Source: Bacteriovoracaceae bacterium (GTDB taxonomy: Bacteria; Bdellovibrionota; Bacteriovoracia; Bacteriovoracales; Bacteriovoracaceae). From it: a stretch of DNA of 64,000 bases. The DNA is taken from NCBI GenBank assembly GCA_020630335.1, contig JAHDBN010000002.1, positions 124,001 to 188,000 on the forward strand, given 5' to 3'. This document shows, piece by piece, positions 43,685-52,279 of the stretch (position 1 is its first letter; every line of letters starts with the position of its first letter). The notes beneath the pieces are model-generated. The model saw only the letters and a program-made list of their open reading frames with translations. It did no database searches and was not told the origin of the DNA. The position numbers and the translations under genes were made by a program.

Positions 43685-43718
43685 CAGGGGACTGATAAGA
43701 AGACTAGTTCTCTCCCTG
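43685..43718 (+). promoter_or_regulatory. Possible rplT leader structure
   Basis: In the 74-base gap between rpmI and rplT, CAGGG (43685-43689) can pair with CCCTG (43714-43718), with a further weak pairing of GGACT to AGTTC inside. A folded leader here would fit L20 control of its own operon, known from E. coli and B. subtilis, but the E. coli-type pseudoknot is not evident. Confidence 0.3.
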
Positions 43719-43739
43719 ACGTGGTAAAAGGAGCATAAG

Positions 43740-44084
43740 ATGTCTAGAGCAAGACGTGGTTTTAAGGCCAGAAGAAGAAGAAACAAAATTTTAAAATTAG
43801 CGAAGGGATTTCATTTTGATAGAAGAACAAAATTCCGTCACGCAGCTCAAACTGTAGAAAGAGCTTTATACAATAAATACAAAAACAGAAGAATCTTCAA
43901 AAGAGATATTAGAAAACTTTGGATTACTAGAATTAATGCTGCTTCTAGATTATGTGGAATGAGCTATTCTAAATTCATTGGTTTATTAAAAAAGAATAAT
44001 ATCGAAATGAATAGAAAGATGCTTTCTGAGATCGCAGCAACGGACTTTGAAGGATTCAAAGCAATTGCTAAATCTTTAAACTAA
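43740..44084 (+). CDS. rplT: Ribosomal protein bL20
   Basis: 114 residues with the ARRRRNKILKLAKGFHFDRR-like start and WITRINAASRLCGMSYSKF core. It binds 23S rRNA early in 50S assembly. AAAGGAG precedes the ATG. Its stop (TAA) overlaps the convergent merR gene's TAG in CTAA. Confidence 0.97.
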   Translation: MSRARRGFKARRRRNKILKLAKGFHFDRRTKFRHAAQTVERALYNKYKNRRIFKRDIRKLWITRINAASRLCGMSYSKFIGLLKKNNIEMNRKMLSEIAATDFEGFKAIAKSLN

Positions 44085-44692
44085 ATTTCTAATTTACTTT
44101 TAAAAGTACTTATGGAGTTTTTAGTCACCGCTAAAAGCTCCATTGCTTTATCTAGTAGTGAATAATCTATAACTTTTACTTCTATTACTTTTTCTTGAGA
44201 AATGACTGGAGTAGGAACTTCTTTTTGAGTTACCACTTTAATTTCTTCTACTAATTTTTCTGAAGGCATAGAAGAAAAACTCTCTGAACTTTTAGGCTCC
44301 TCAATTTCTTCGATTTCATCTTCTTCTTTAGAATCAAGATTTACCACAACTTCTTCAAATACATTTTCATCAGCTTGTTCTTCATTCAGGTTATAATCAT
44401 GAGTAATTTCTTCAGTATATTCATTTTCTTCTGTTGTAATATATTGAGAATCAAAAGAATTAAACTCACGCTCTAGTATAGATTTTGCTTTATACAAAGA
44501 GTGCTTTTCAACAATTAAGAGTTCTTTAATTCTATTTAAAATAGAGAAATCTTTTGGAGTGTAAAGCTTTACACCAGCATCAGAAATAATAGGCTTAATA
44601 ATTTCAAACTCTGATTCCCAGAATCGTAAAAGATAGGCCTTAATATCTAATTTTTCTACTATTTCAATTTGATTATAATGAGACTGATTCAT
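44081..44692 (-). CDS. MerR-family transcriptional regulator (203 aa)
   Basis: The N-terminal 65 residues match the MerR winged-helix pattern: LDIKAYLLRFWESEFEIIKP, then GVKLYTPKDFSILNRIKELL. The remaining 110 residues are acidic and low-complexity (Glu/Asp-rich), with no metal or drug-binding cysteines. The first helix is short. Placed right after ihfA, a conserved pair in many proteobacteria. The role is unknown. Confidence 0.85.
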   Translation of the reverse strand: MNQSHYNQIEIVEKLDIKAYLLRFWESEFEIIKPIISDAGVKLYTPKDFSILNRIKELLIVEKHSLYKAKSILEREFNSFDSQYITTEENEYTEEITHDYNLNEEQADENVFEEVVVNLDSKEEDEIEEIEEPKSSESFSSMPSEKLVEEIKVVTQKEVPTPVISQEKVIEVKVIDYSLLDKAMELLAVTKNSISTFKSKLEI

Positions 44693-44694
44693 TG

Positions 44695-45084
44695 TTAAAC
44701 TCCACGTTCTTCATCTTTAAAATAATCTAAAGATTTTGAATTGATATCTTTTGCTGGGATGGATGTGTCTTCTTGTCCTGCTTGATCAATTCGATGTTTA
44801 TATTTTTCAGTAACATCATCCTTGAGAAGTTCTGAAGGTTTAAAGGTAAGTACTCTTTTAGATGGAATAGTGATTTGTTCACCTGTTTGAGGATTTCGTC
44901 CTATTCGCTCTGCTTTATCTCTAATTGTGAAATTACCAAAACCTGAAATTTTGATTTTTTCACCACGAGTAAGAGTGTCTTTGATGAGATTAAAAACTAA
45001 ATCAATAATATGTGCAGATTCTTTCTTAGAAAACCCAAGTTGATCTTGAAGTTTATTAACAAGGTCTGTTTTACTTAAGCTCAT
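44695..45084 (-). CDS. ihfA: Integration host factor alpha-type HU protein
   Basis: A DNA-bending protein of the HU/IHF family. SKTDLVNKLQDQLGFSKKES and the beta-arm GRNPQTGEQITIPSKRVLTFKPS are diagnostic. IHF-alpha is about 100 residues; this one (129) has a 30-residue hydrophilic tail (YKHRIDQAGQEDTSIPAKD). GGAGG precedes the ATG by 6 bases. Followed by merR with a 2-base gap. Confidence 0.93.
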   Translation of the reverse strand: MSLSKTDLVNKLQDQLGFSKKESAHIIDLVFNLIKDTLTRGEKIKISGFGNFTIRDKAERIGRNPQTGEQITIPSKRVLTFKPSELLKDDVTEKYKHRIDQAGQEDTSIPAKDINSKSLDYFKDEERGV

Positions 45085-45111
45085 ACTCTTCCTCCATGAA
45101 GTTAAGAGTCA

Positions 45112-45137
45112 ATAACCCTTTGATATTAAAAGGTTAT
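45112..45137. repeat. Inverted repeat upstream of ihfA
   Basis: ATAACCCTTT and AAAAGGTTAT pair over 9 of 10 bases around a 6-base loop, 28 bases upstream of the ihfA start. A T-run lies on the wrong side for a terminator on the minus strand. It could be an operator or part of the promoter region between gspN and ihfA. Confidence 0.4.
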
Positions 45138-45184
45138 CATTAAAAAAAAAATTAAGCTAGAGAGAGTCCGAGAAAAGAGGTCAG

Positions 45185-46111
45185 CTACCGAGCACTTGGC
45201 ATTGGAGCCCCAACTGTTCCTTTTAAACTCAGAGCGTATCGATCACCTTTCTTATATTGAGCTAGAGCCATTTCAAGAATACTAATCGCAGAAGTAATTT
45301 CTTCACCAAGTTTTAAATCTAGATCAATTTTTAATTTAGATTTTGAAAAGTTCGTCATATTTGAAAAAATCTCTCCATCAGCATTAAGAAGTAGTGGGCC
45401 ATCTTCAGTTCCAAGGTTTAGAGTCTCTATAAGCATTTTAGAGTCTTTACCTTGAGATTTTAGATCTAAGACTTGTAAGTCCATATCAGGTAGAGGAAAT
45501 CCACTAATTGATTGAGCAGGGAAATATAAATTCTTAGATTGAAGCTTAATATTGTATGCTTTTAGGCGCTCTTTTTGAATTTCTGCTGTTAAATCAAGGT
45601 TTGCTACGCCTTCTAGTTTTAACTCTGTACCTGTAAAGTTTTTGACTAACTCCATTAAAGAGGGAAGATCTACTTTATCTTCTTGAATTTTGATAGAATG
45701 CTTTTTTCCATTAGAAGATATTTTAGGTGTAATTTTATTTTTTCCAAAATCAAGCCCAACACTTGCAACTACTCCTAAAGGAGAAAAGTTCACTCCTCCG
45801 AAACCAAGGCTGAGTTTTTCAAAAGGAACTGCTTTTTGCTCAGGGCCCATACAGCCTGATGGAACAGTGACTTGTTCAAATACTAACTTAGGTAGGAAAA
45901 ATGAAAAGTGATAATCTTTATATGACAGATTACACTTTGGAGAACTATGGAGAGTAGATGCCAAAATATGATCTGCAATTTTTTTAAAAGGAAAAGTAAA
46001 ATATAAGGTAATTAAAGATAAGAGCCATAAAAGAAGTAAAAACTTGATTCCTCCGAATGGCCAACGATAATCACTTGGAATGGTGACATTATGTGCACGA
46101 ACTTCTTTCAT
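45185..46111 (-). CDS. gspN: Type II secretion protein GspN
   Basis: Last gene of the T2SS operon. One N-terminal helix (FLLLLWLLSLITLYFTF) anchors a beta-rich periplasmic domain of about 240 residues with a disulfide pair possible (CNLSY, GCMG). This is the GspN fold. AAGGA lies before the ATG. GspN is dispensable in some systems. Translated after gspM with a 12-base gap. Confidence 0.85.
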   Translation of the reverse strand: MKEVRAHNVTIPSDYRWPFGGIKFLLLLWLLSLITLYFTFPFKKIADHILASTLHSSPKCNLSYKDYHFSFFLPKLVFEQVTVPSGCMGPEQKAVPFEKLSLGFGGVNFSPLGVVASVGLDFGKNKITPKISSNGKKHSIKIQEDKVDLPSLMELVKNFTGTELKLEGVANLDLTAEIQKERLKAYNIKLQSKNLYFPAQSISGFPLPDMDLQVLDLKSQGKDSKMLIETLNLGTEDGPLLLNADGEIFSNMTNFSKSKLKIDLDLKLGEEITSAISILEMALAQYKKGDRYALSLKGTVGAPMPSAR

Positions 46112-46123
46112 TATAAATTCCTT

Positions 46124-46729
46124 TTATTTTGAAAAATGTACGACTCTTAAACTTCCTTCAAGAAGATCAGTATCTTTATTCTTTTTTATATTTGATTCAA
46201 TAAATAAAACTTTCTTTTTAGTGGAAAGATTTTCAATAAATTGAGAAAAATTTTGATTATAAGCATTTTTAAATTTTATATTTGTTTCAACTTTAACCAA
46301 TCCGTCTTGTAATTGTTCTAGTAAGAAATCAGATAGAATAATTTCATTTTTAGGCATCATACCCGCTGATGCTTTTACTTGTGCTAGAAAATCAGCTTCT
46401 GAGTTTACCTTGGGACTAGATAATACAGGCCTTAAAATAGAAACAGTTTTATTTTTGATATTCATAAACCGATCTGCTTCTTGAGCAACTTCTTCTTTTT
46501 TAGTAATACTTTTTTTGACAGATCTATAGGACATAAAAAAATAAAAAACTAAAGCAATGGGAATTAAAAAAAATAAAAAAGAAAGTAGGAAGTTAAAAAG
46601 ATCTCTACTGTCTTGTTCTATGGTTGAGTTGAAATCGGCTAACTTCTGATAACTTCCTGATTCTTTAAACTCATCTGATTTTTTAAAGAGGAATTTATCA
46701 ATAGACTCCATAGGTGAGAATAAGCTCAT
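46124..46729 (-). CDS. gspM: Type II secretion protein GspM-like
   Basis: A single helix (FLLSFLFFLIPIALVFYFFM, about 47-66) is followed by a periplasmic domain of about 130 residues with a ferredoxin-like alpha/beta pattern. GspM partners GspL at the inner membrane. It starts within the last codon of gspL (ATGA). The call rests on position and layout; sequence similarity by eye is low. Confidence 0.75.
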   Translation of the reverse strand: MSLFSPMESIDKFLFKKSDEFKESGSYQKLADFNSTIEQDSRDLFNFLLSFLFFLIPIALVFYFFMSYRSVKKSITKKEEVAQEADRFMNIKNKTVSILRPVLSSPKVNSEADFLAQVKASAGMMPKNEIILSDFLLEQLQDGLVKVETNIKFKNAYNQNFSQFIENLSTKKKVLFIESNIKKNKDTDLLEGSLRVVHFSK

Positions 46730-48378
46730 ATCTTAAACCTCGCTTCGAGACTACCTTGATTGGGTTTAGCTTTTATATCTAAAGAGTTTAAACCCTTAGA
46801 TCTTAGTTGAGATTCTAGTGATAAAATATCAGGACTATCACATTGAGAAAATCTAGTAGTTACCTGTCCATCGTAGTCATCAATGTATTCCATGAGTTCA
46901 CACTTGGTGTTAACGTCATTTAAAATTTTAAAAAGTCCTACCAGGCCTTTAGTATTTGTGTGAGATTCAATACTCTTGATCCCTTTTTTGAGATCTTTAA
47001 TTTTATTTTGAATCTTCTTTAATAACACTTCGGGCTTTTTGTTAATCCCTGAAATTTCGGCTTTAGAAAATCCTAAAGCTGCATTACTTAATTTTGATTT
47101 AACGCTTTTGGTAATTTTCTTTTCACTTTTGCTTAATTGCATAGAGTTGATTAAAAACCCTAAACTAAAAAATAAGCATAAAAGAAAAGTTCTAATTCCT
47201 ACAAAACTTAAAGAGTGAACCGGAATATCTTCATTGGTTGTATTAGAATACTCACCAGTTAAGAAGTTATTATTTCCTTGTTTATTAGTATAATAACTTT
47301 TTAAAGCATTAACATTAGCGAAACTTGCGTATTCAAATCTCTCTAAAGGAATTGACTCAAAACTATTTTGAAAGTCTTGCAAGAAATCTACAGGCTTTTG
47401 TAGTTTTTCAGTCAAATAGTTTTCTATGTTTTTAACTTTAGAAGTTCCTCCACAAATATAAATCTTTGAAATCTCTACTTGCTGATTAACCCTCAAAGCA
47501 AGTTCTGCTCTTTTGTAATCAGTAATAAACCCTGAAATACATTGATTCATCTTATGGGAGAATTCTTTTTGTTTTTGGTCAACTTCATCATATTGATTAG
47601 AAGTAAGATAAAAAGCATTATTATGTTTGAATTCAATGGCCTTATCAATGTCTACATCATATTGAGACATAATCATTTCATTGATATCTTCCCCACCAAA
47701 AAATGTAACACTATAACTTAAGAGTTCATTATTTTTAAAGAAGTAAGCCGTTGATTTAGAATGCCCAAGATCGATAATAGCAAACGGCTCATTATGAAGA
47801 GGTTTTTTTGAATTTCTAATGAATTGATCCCAAGAGGACACTTCTGTTACTAAATACGTAGGAAGTGCTTTTTGCTCTTTTAGATAATCATTAAAAATCT
47901 CAAAATTCGATTTTGGAATATAGCTGCTAATACTCTTAAAACCTTTTTCAGATTTTCGTAAAGAGTTTGCTAAATGTACCTCACTAAGTGTGTAGGGGAT
48001 GTCTTCTTCAAGTTGAAATGGAACCATCGCTTCAGCTTTTTTCTTTTGCTTTACTGGAACTTCAACAAAACGAGAACTACATAAATGTTGTGGGCATTGA
48101 AAAATAACTTTTGTATGAGGAGGAATAGCCTCTAAATACTTTTTAACAGATTTGATTTGATACTTTAGATAAGGAAGTTTTTCATAAAACTTTAGCTCTT
48201 TATCTTTAGCACTTTTTGCATTCGCCACACGCTCATGAACTTCTTGAATATTTTCGATCATTCGATCTTGATCTAAAATAAACTCAAACTTATTAACGTG
48301 TTTAACTTTTTTCTTTTCTAGTCTCGATTCAACGACTTTGGTCGAGTACGATCCCAAATCTATAGTAACTACTAACAT
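46726..48378 (-). CDS. gspL: Type II secretion protein GspL, PilM-like N-terminus
   Basis: The N-terminal 370 residues have an actin-like fold: VTIDLGSYSTKVVES, FAIIDLGHSKSTAYFF, and IYICGGTSKVKNIENYL. A helix at about 396-414 (TFLLCLFFSLGFLINSM) then a periplasmic ferredoxin-like domain completes the GspL layout. The strongly PilM-like start, with a full nucleotide-binding pattern, is typical of Bdellovibrionota-like systems. GspL recruits the GspE ATPase to the inner membrane. Confidence 0.82.
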   Translation of the reverse strand: MLVVTIDLGSYSTKVVESRLEKKKVKHVNKFEFILDQDRMIENIQEVHERVANAKSAKDKELKFYEKLPYLKYQIKSVKKYLEAIPPHTKVIFQCPQHLCSSRFVEVPVKQKKKAEAMVPFQLEEDIPYTLSEVHLANSLRKSEKGFKSISSYIPKSNFEIFNDYLKEQKALPTYLVTEVSSWDQFIRNSKKPLHNEPFAIIDLGHSKSTAYFFKNNELLSYSVTFFGGEDINEMIMSQYDVDIDKAIEFKHNNAFYLTSNQYDEVDQKQKEFSHKMNQCISGFITDYKRAELALRVNQQVEISKIYICGGTSKVKNIENYLTEKLQKPVDFLQDFQNSFESIPLERFEYASFANVNALKSYYTNKQGNNNFLTGEYSNTTNEDIPVHSLSFVGIRTFLLCLFFSLGFLINSMQLSKSEKKITKSVKSKLSNAALGFSKAEISGINKKPEVLLKKIQNKIKDLKKGIKSIESHTNTKGLVGLFKILNDVNTKCELMEYIDDYDGQVTTRFSQCDSPDILSLESQLRSKGLNSLDIKAKPNQGSLEARFKI

Positions 48379-48402
48379 AGTAATAGGATAACCAAAAGAT
48401 TT

Positions 48403-49797
48403 CTAATTTACGAATATTTCAAGAACTTTTGGTCTAGTGTAATTAAACTCTTCTTTCTTAGGTTTACTTGTAGAATTGTTACTTTGCCCCGAGGATTGTC
48501 CTCCTCCAGTCGTTGTTTTAGCACCTGGAGTTGTTTTAGCTTTTTTAGGAGGTTTTTCCTTTCTGGGAATAGAAACAATCGCATTAATGGTGTATTTCGC
48601 ATTCTGAAAGACCCCAGTAGATGTAATTTGAAATAACTCAGATTCTATTCCAAAAACAATACCAGCGTTTTTCAGTATGGTAATTTTGTCATCAAAATCG
48701 CTTTCAACGATCCAGTCTTTATCAAGAAAATATCTCTTTAACTCCTCATCAGAGTTAAATAAAAGATCAGGATTTTCTTGTTTCTCTTGCCTAAAAGTCT
48801 TGATGTTTTCTTCTGTCATGTCAGGTGCAATCAAGTTAAGCCAAGCATCTGAGATGGTATTAACATTAATCACCATTTTTCCATGAACTGTGATTTCATT
48901 TTTAACTAATTCTATTAACTCATCATTCCAAGCGGGGAGAAGATTCATTTCAGACAGACTTGTCATGGGAGCATGCTTAGGTGTGATTCCCGCTTTTTCA
49001 AATTCAGATTGTACCTGAGTTGAAAGAGGCCCAATATCTTCACCTTCATCAAGTAAGTAATATTTTATATTTGCGATAAGTTCATCTATATCTATGCCGC
49101 TGTACTGACTTCTAAAGTCTTCATCGTTTTCCATTTTTCGATTAATAGCATTCTCGATAAGTTCTTTAAGTCTTGTTTCTAATTCTTTAAATTGATCAGG
49201 CTTTTGATTTTGTGGATCATTTGGGTCGTTAGGATCATTAGGATTTGCAGTACCTTGATTGGCGTTTGGATTAGCTTGTGGGTTTTGAGTATTGCCTCCA
49301 AATTTTTTCTTAAACAAATCTCTATATTCCTTAGCTGAAGTTAAAATCATACTATTAAGATTTATTTTATTAGCATAACTTGAAATATTTGTATTTATCT
49401 CTCCTTCCATCAGAAGGCCTTCTTTAACTTCCTCAATAGCACTTTTTTCTAAAAGTCCCATTCCTTCAATAATTTCTAAGTTCAATGGAAGTGGTTGGTT
49501 CCAAACCATATTAATGAGTTCAGCTGGAACAGCAGATCTTAAGTTAGGATTTTCATTAAGATAATTTAAAATATTTTGATAGATTTCTAATTGAATAAGG
49601 GAAAGGTGGAGCCCAGACTCGGCATTTAGGCGTGCTTGATATTTTCCAGTAGTGTTAAATGCTTTGATTTTATTAACAGTAGTTTCAAACTTAAATGAAA
49701 ACATTAACAAAGAAAGCAAAGTAATAGTAGAGATGACCATTAACATGGCCACGCCTTGGTTATTCATTTTCTTTATTTTTTTATTTAGAAAAATCAT
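48403..49797 (-). CDS. gspK: Type II secretion minor pseudopilin GspK
   Basis: The prepilin leader NKKIKKMNNQG is cleaved before VAMLMVISTITLLSLLMFSF; the Glu at +5 is absent, as is usual for GspK. The long C-terminal domain (464 total) includes a Pro/Asn/Gln-rich linker near 175-200 with repeated NDPNDPNDP and a SAM-like fold. GspK caps the pseudopilus tip with GspI and GspJ. Start ATG 49797 overlaps gspJ by 17 bases; a second ATG at 49767 is possible. Confidence 0.88.
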   Translation of the reverse strand: MIFLNKKIKKMNNQGVAMLMVISTITLLSLLMFSFKFETTVNKIKAFNTTGKYQARLNAESGLHLSLIQLEIYQNILNYLNENPNLRSAVPAELINMVWNQPLPLNLEIIEGMGLLEKSAIEEVKEGLLMEGEINTNISSYANKINLNSMILTSAKEYRDLFKKKFGGNTQNPQANPNANQGTANPNDPNDPNDPQNQKPDQFKELETRLKELIENAINRKMENDEDFRSQYSGIDIDELIANIKYYLLDEGEDIGPLSTQVQSEFEKAGITPKHAPMTSLSEMNLLPAWNDELIELVKNEITVHGKMVINVNTISDAWLNLIAPDMTEENIKTFRQEKQENPDLLFNSDEELKRYFLDKDWIVESDFDDKITILKNAGIVFGIESELFQITSTGVFQNAKYTINAIVSIPRKEKPPKKAKTTPGAKTTTGGGQSSGQSNNSTSKPKKEEFNYTRPKVLEIFVN

Positions 49798-50626
49798 CAG
49801 CTTCCCTTAAATTATACAAAGGCCATATAGGTCTAAAGATTCTTTCTATGTTTTCTTCAACGCCATAAAGATTTTTATAAGTGATTGCGACCTTCATAGC
49901 ATCAACTCTTCCTTTACCATCTCCAATTTCTTTCATTGCGGTAAACTTGCCTTTATCATCATTCCAGAAACTAAACTCTAATGAGCTAACATTTTCCATA
50001 ATAACTTGAGGCCTGATTTTATCAAAATCAATATCTTCATTTCTAAATGGATCTTTAAAAACAGAATATTTTACGAGATTACTTCCTAGCTCAGGAGCAT
50101 CGTCACCATATTTTTCTTGATAGTATTCCTGATCTTTATCTGTAGGGTCTTCAAGAGTATAAACAACCCAATTATAAGTTGATTCTTTAGCATTTTCTAA
50201 AACTCTTCTATGAGAGCCTGTGAAGAACTCAAAAGAGGTTTTATTATCTTTAAACCTTGGAATTGGAATCCAATCTTCATTGGGAGAGAAGAACAAGGGA
50301 TTATTATAATATTTTTCGTTAATCACTCTTTGTAATTTTTCATTTAATTGGAAAAGAGGATCATCTCTATCTTGAGTTTTAATTGAAAGTGACTTCATAT
50401 CAAAGCGATCTGAAAAATAAAGAGGTGAGTAAATTTGAGAAAAATCCCATTCTATCATATTTAAAGCAGAATATATTCTTAGTTTGTCTTCATCTTCAGA
50501 TGTTACAGATTCTTTGATTTTATAACTATCTTTAGTTCCTTGAATAATAGAGATAGTTATCAGAGATAATAAAGTCACTGATATTAAAACTTCTAAAAGA
50601 GAAAAACCTTTTGTTGTATTTTTCAT
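49781..50626 (-). CDS. gspJ: Type II secretion minor pseudopilin GspJ
   Basis: The leader MKNTTKG is cut before FSLLEVLISVTLLSLITISI, with Glu at +5. The globular part is about 250 residues with Asp/Glu-rich loops (DEDKLR, DPTDKDQEYY), consistent with the calcium-binding beta-domain of GspJ. Starts directly after gspI and overlaps gspK by 17 bases. Confidence 0.9.
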   Translation of the reverse strand: MKNTTKGFSLLEVLISVTLLSLITISIIQGTKDSYKIKESVTSEDEDKLRIYSALNMIEWDFSQIYSPLYFSDRFDMKSLSIKTQDRDDPLFQLNEKLQRVINEKYYNNPLFFSPNEDWIPIPRFKDNKTSFEFFTGSHRRVLENAKESTYNWVVYTLEDPTDKDQEYYQEKYGDDAPELGSNLVKYSVFKDPFRNEDIDFDKIRPQVIMENVSSLEFSFWNDDKGKFTAMKEIGDGKGRVDAMKVAITYKNLYGVEENIERIFRPIWPLYNLREADDFSK

Positions 50627-51202
50627 TTACGGCCCTCCTTGAGAAGGAGCGCTTGGAACTGAAGGTAAATTAAATTGAATTTTGTATTGAGAGTTTCTTA
50701 AAAAACTAGATAGAAAATATTCTTGGCCTGTTTGCTCGTTTCTAACAGTTACTCTGACTTGCCATAAGGCCTTTTTGATGTTTTTTTGAAACTCTTTTAA
50801 CAAAAGCTTCATGGCTTGAGTTTGTTTGTTTTGTCCTTCCTCTCCCTCATCTTCTTCTCCACCACCAGTAAATGAATTCATTAAAGACTCAGGGATTTCA
50901 AGAGGGAGAAATTCAAGAGCAAATCTATAATCTTTATAAGCTTCTTGTTCGAATTTCTTAAATTCAAGTTTGGATAATAAACTTTCTTTTAAAGGAGGAG
51001 GAGAGAATAAAATATCATTAATAGTATTTTCAGCTAAATTATGAAGAATAAGTTCCTCATCCATTTTTTGAGAATCTAAAATATTATCAGATTGAGAGCT
51101 TAAAAAGACCGTAAAGAAAATAAAAAATAAAGAAGTTGCTATAAGAACTTCTAATAAAGATAATCCTTTCTGATTAATCTCTTTCTTTGTTCCAGTTCTC
51201 AT
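50627..51202 (-). CDS. gspI: Type II secretion minor pseudopilin GspI
   Basis: I used ATG 51202 (preceded by AGAGATCT), which gives the short leader MRTGTKKEINQKG before LSLLEVLIATSLFFIFFTVF with Glu at +5. Earlier starts would run far into gspH. About 191 residues. The C-terminus ends in SVPSAPSQGGP. GspI nucleates the minor-pilin tip complex with GspJ and GspK. Overlaps gspH by 29 bases. Confidence 0.85.
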   Translation of the reverse strand: MRTGTKKEINQKGLSLLEVLIATSLFFIFFTVFLSSQSDNILDSQKMDEELILHNLAENTINDILFSPPPLKESLLSKLEFKKFEQEAYKDYRFALEFLPLEIPESLMNSFTGGGEEDEGEEGQNKQTQAMKLLLKEFQKNIKKALWQVRVTVRNEQTGQEYFLSSFLRNSQYKIQFNLPSVPSAPSQGGP

Positions 51203-51836
51203 AGATCTCTTTTGTTTTTTCATAGATAGTATTATCGTATTGTTCAGGAAGAATTTCTCCAATTGTATAATAATCTTCATAAATTCTATCTCTAAAAGCT
51301 TCTACTTGAAGAGTGACTATCTCTTCAAAGCTCGCAAGTACTATTAAAGCTTCATCTTGATGTCCTGTTGGATAAAAGTAAATAGAAGCTTCTCCTTCAA
51401 CCACTAAATCTTTGGATAAAGAAGTTGCGACTCCAGAAAGTTGTATGTCTGGATTTAATTCTCTCACTTGATCTTGAAATTCTTCTACAGGGATAAATCC
51501 TTTTTCAGTATTGGATTTTTTAGATTCGTACGCTTCTTTTTCTTTTTTATCTAAGCGATCAAGATCAACATATTCAGGCAAGAGTAGGTTGGCATGATCA
51601 CTGGCTTCAACAGTGTATTCAATAACATCACCAGAAAGATTAAGCTTTAATCTTACAACTTTATTTCTGATGATGGCTTCACTTTTACAAAACTTAACGG
51701 CCCTTGAAATATCTTCAATTGCTGTTTCTAATTTTTCTCTATCTCCAGCTGCTTTTCCCGCAACAAACCCTAGTGATAAACCTAGGATAAGCATCGCGAT
51801 AAGAATCTCGAGTAGAGAAAAACCAGATTTATTCAA
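51174..51836 (-). CDS. gspH: Type II secretion minor pseudopilin GspH
   Basis: The leader MNKSG is cut before FSLLEILIAMLILGLSLGFV, with Glu at +5. The soluble domain contains a GspH-like beta-sandwich, KFCKSEAIIRNKVVRLKL. GspH joins the pseudopilus main shaft to the tip complex. Length 220 is slightly above the norm because of an insertion near 95-120. One-base gap (TAG then ATG) after gspG. Confidence 0.88.
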   Translation of the reverse strand: MNKSGFSLLEILIAMLILGLSLGFVAGKAAGDREKLETAIEDISRAVKFCKSEAIIRNKVVRLKLNLSGDVIEYTVEASDHANLLLPEYVDLDRLDKKEKEAYESKKSNTEKGFIPVEEFQDQVRELNPDIQLSGVATSLSKDLVVEGEASIYFYPTGHQDEALIVLASFEEIVTLQVEAFRDRIYEDYYTIGEILPEQYDNTIYEKTKEIYENWNKERD

Positions 51837-51838
51837 GA

Positions 51839-52264
51839 TTACATATCCTCTGAACTTATATCAGCATCTTCACCCTCTCCACCTTCAGCTCCATCGTTTC
51901 CTAGAGATTTAATAGTGTAAGATCTTCCATCTGATTCATAAATAAAGTCATATTCCCAAGCATCAACAGGCACTTCATCTCCATCCATATAACCACCCGG
52001 TCTATATCTTTTACATTCTGAACCTGATGGTTTTTCTACTAATGCTAGTAATCCTTGTTCTGTAGTTGGGTATCTATTGCAATGCCTTCTAAAGTCATTC
52101 AAAGGGCCTTTGAATCCTTTTATTTGGTTAATCGTTGCGTTGATTCTACCTTCGGCTAATTGGCCCATTAAATTTCCACCAACAAATCCGGCAACAATAC
52201 CAAGTAATGCGATAGCGATTAAGATCTCTAATAGAGAGAAACCTTTCTGGTTAACGTTCTTCAT
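51839..52264 (-). CDS. gspG: Type II secretion major pseudopilin GspG
   Basis: The leader MKNVNQKG is cut before FSLLEILIAIALLGIVAGFV, with Glu at +5. DFRRHCNRYPTTEQGLLAL is the GspG signature; the C-terminus has the calcium-binding loop SLGNDGAEGGEGEDADIS. It polymerises into the pseudopilus. 141 residues, normal. Preceded by GGAG. Confidence 0.96.
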   Translation of the reverse strand: MKNVNQKGFSLLEILIAIALLGIVAGFVGGNLMGQLAEGRINATINQIKGFKGPLNDFRRHCNRYPTTEQGLLALVEKPSGSECKRYRPGGYMDGDEVPVDAWEYDFIYESDGRSYTIKSLGNDGAEGGEGEDADISSEDM

Positions 52265-52279
52265 TTATTTCTCCTTTTA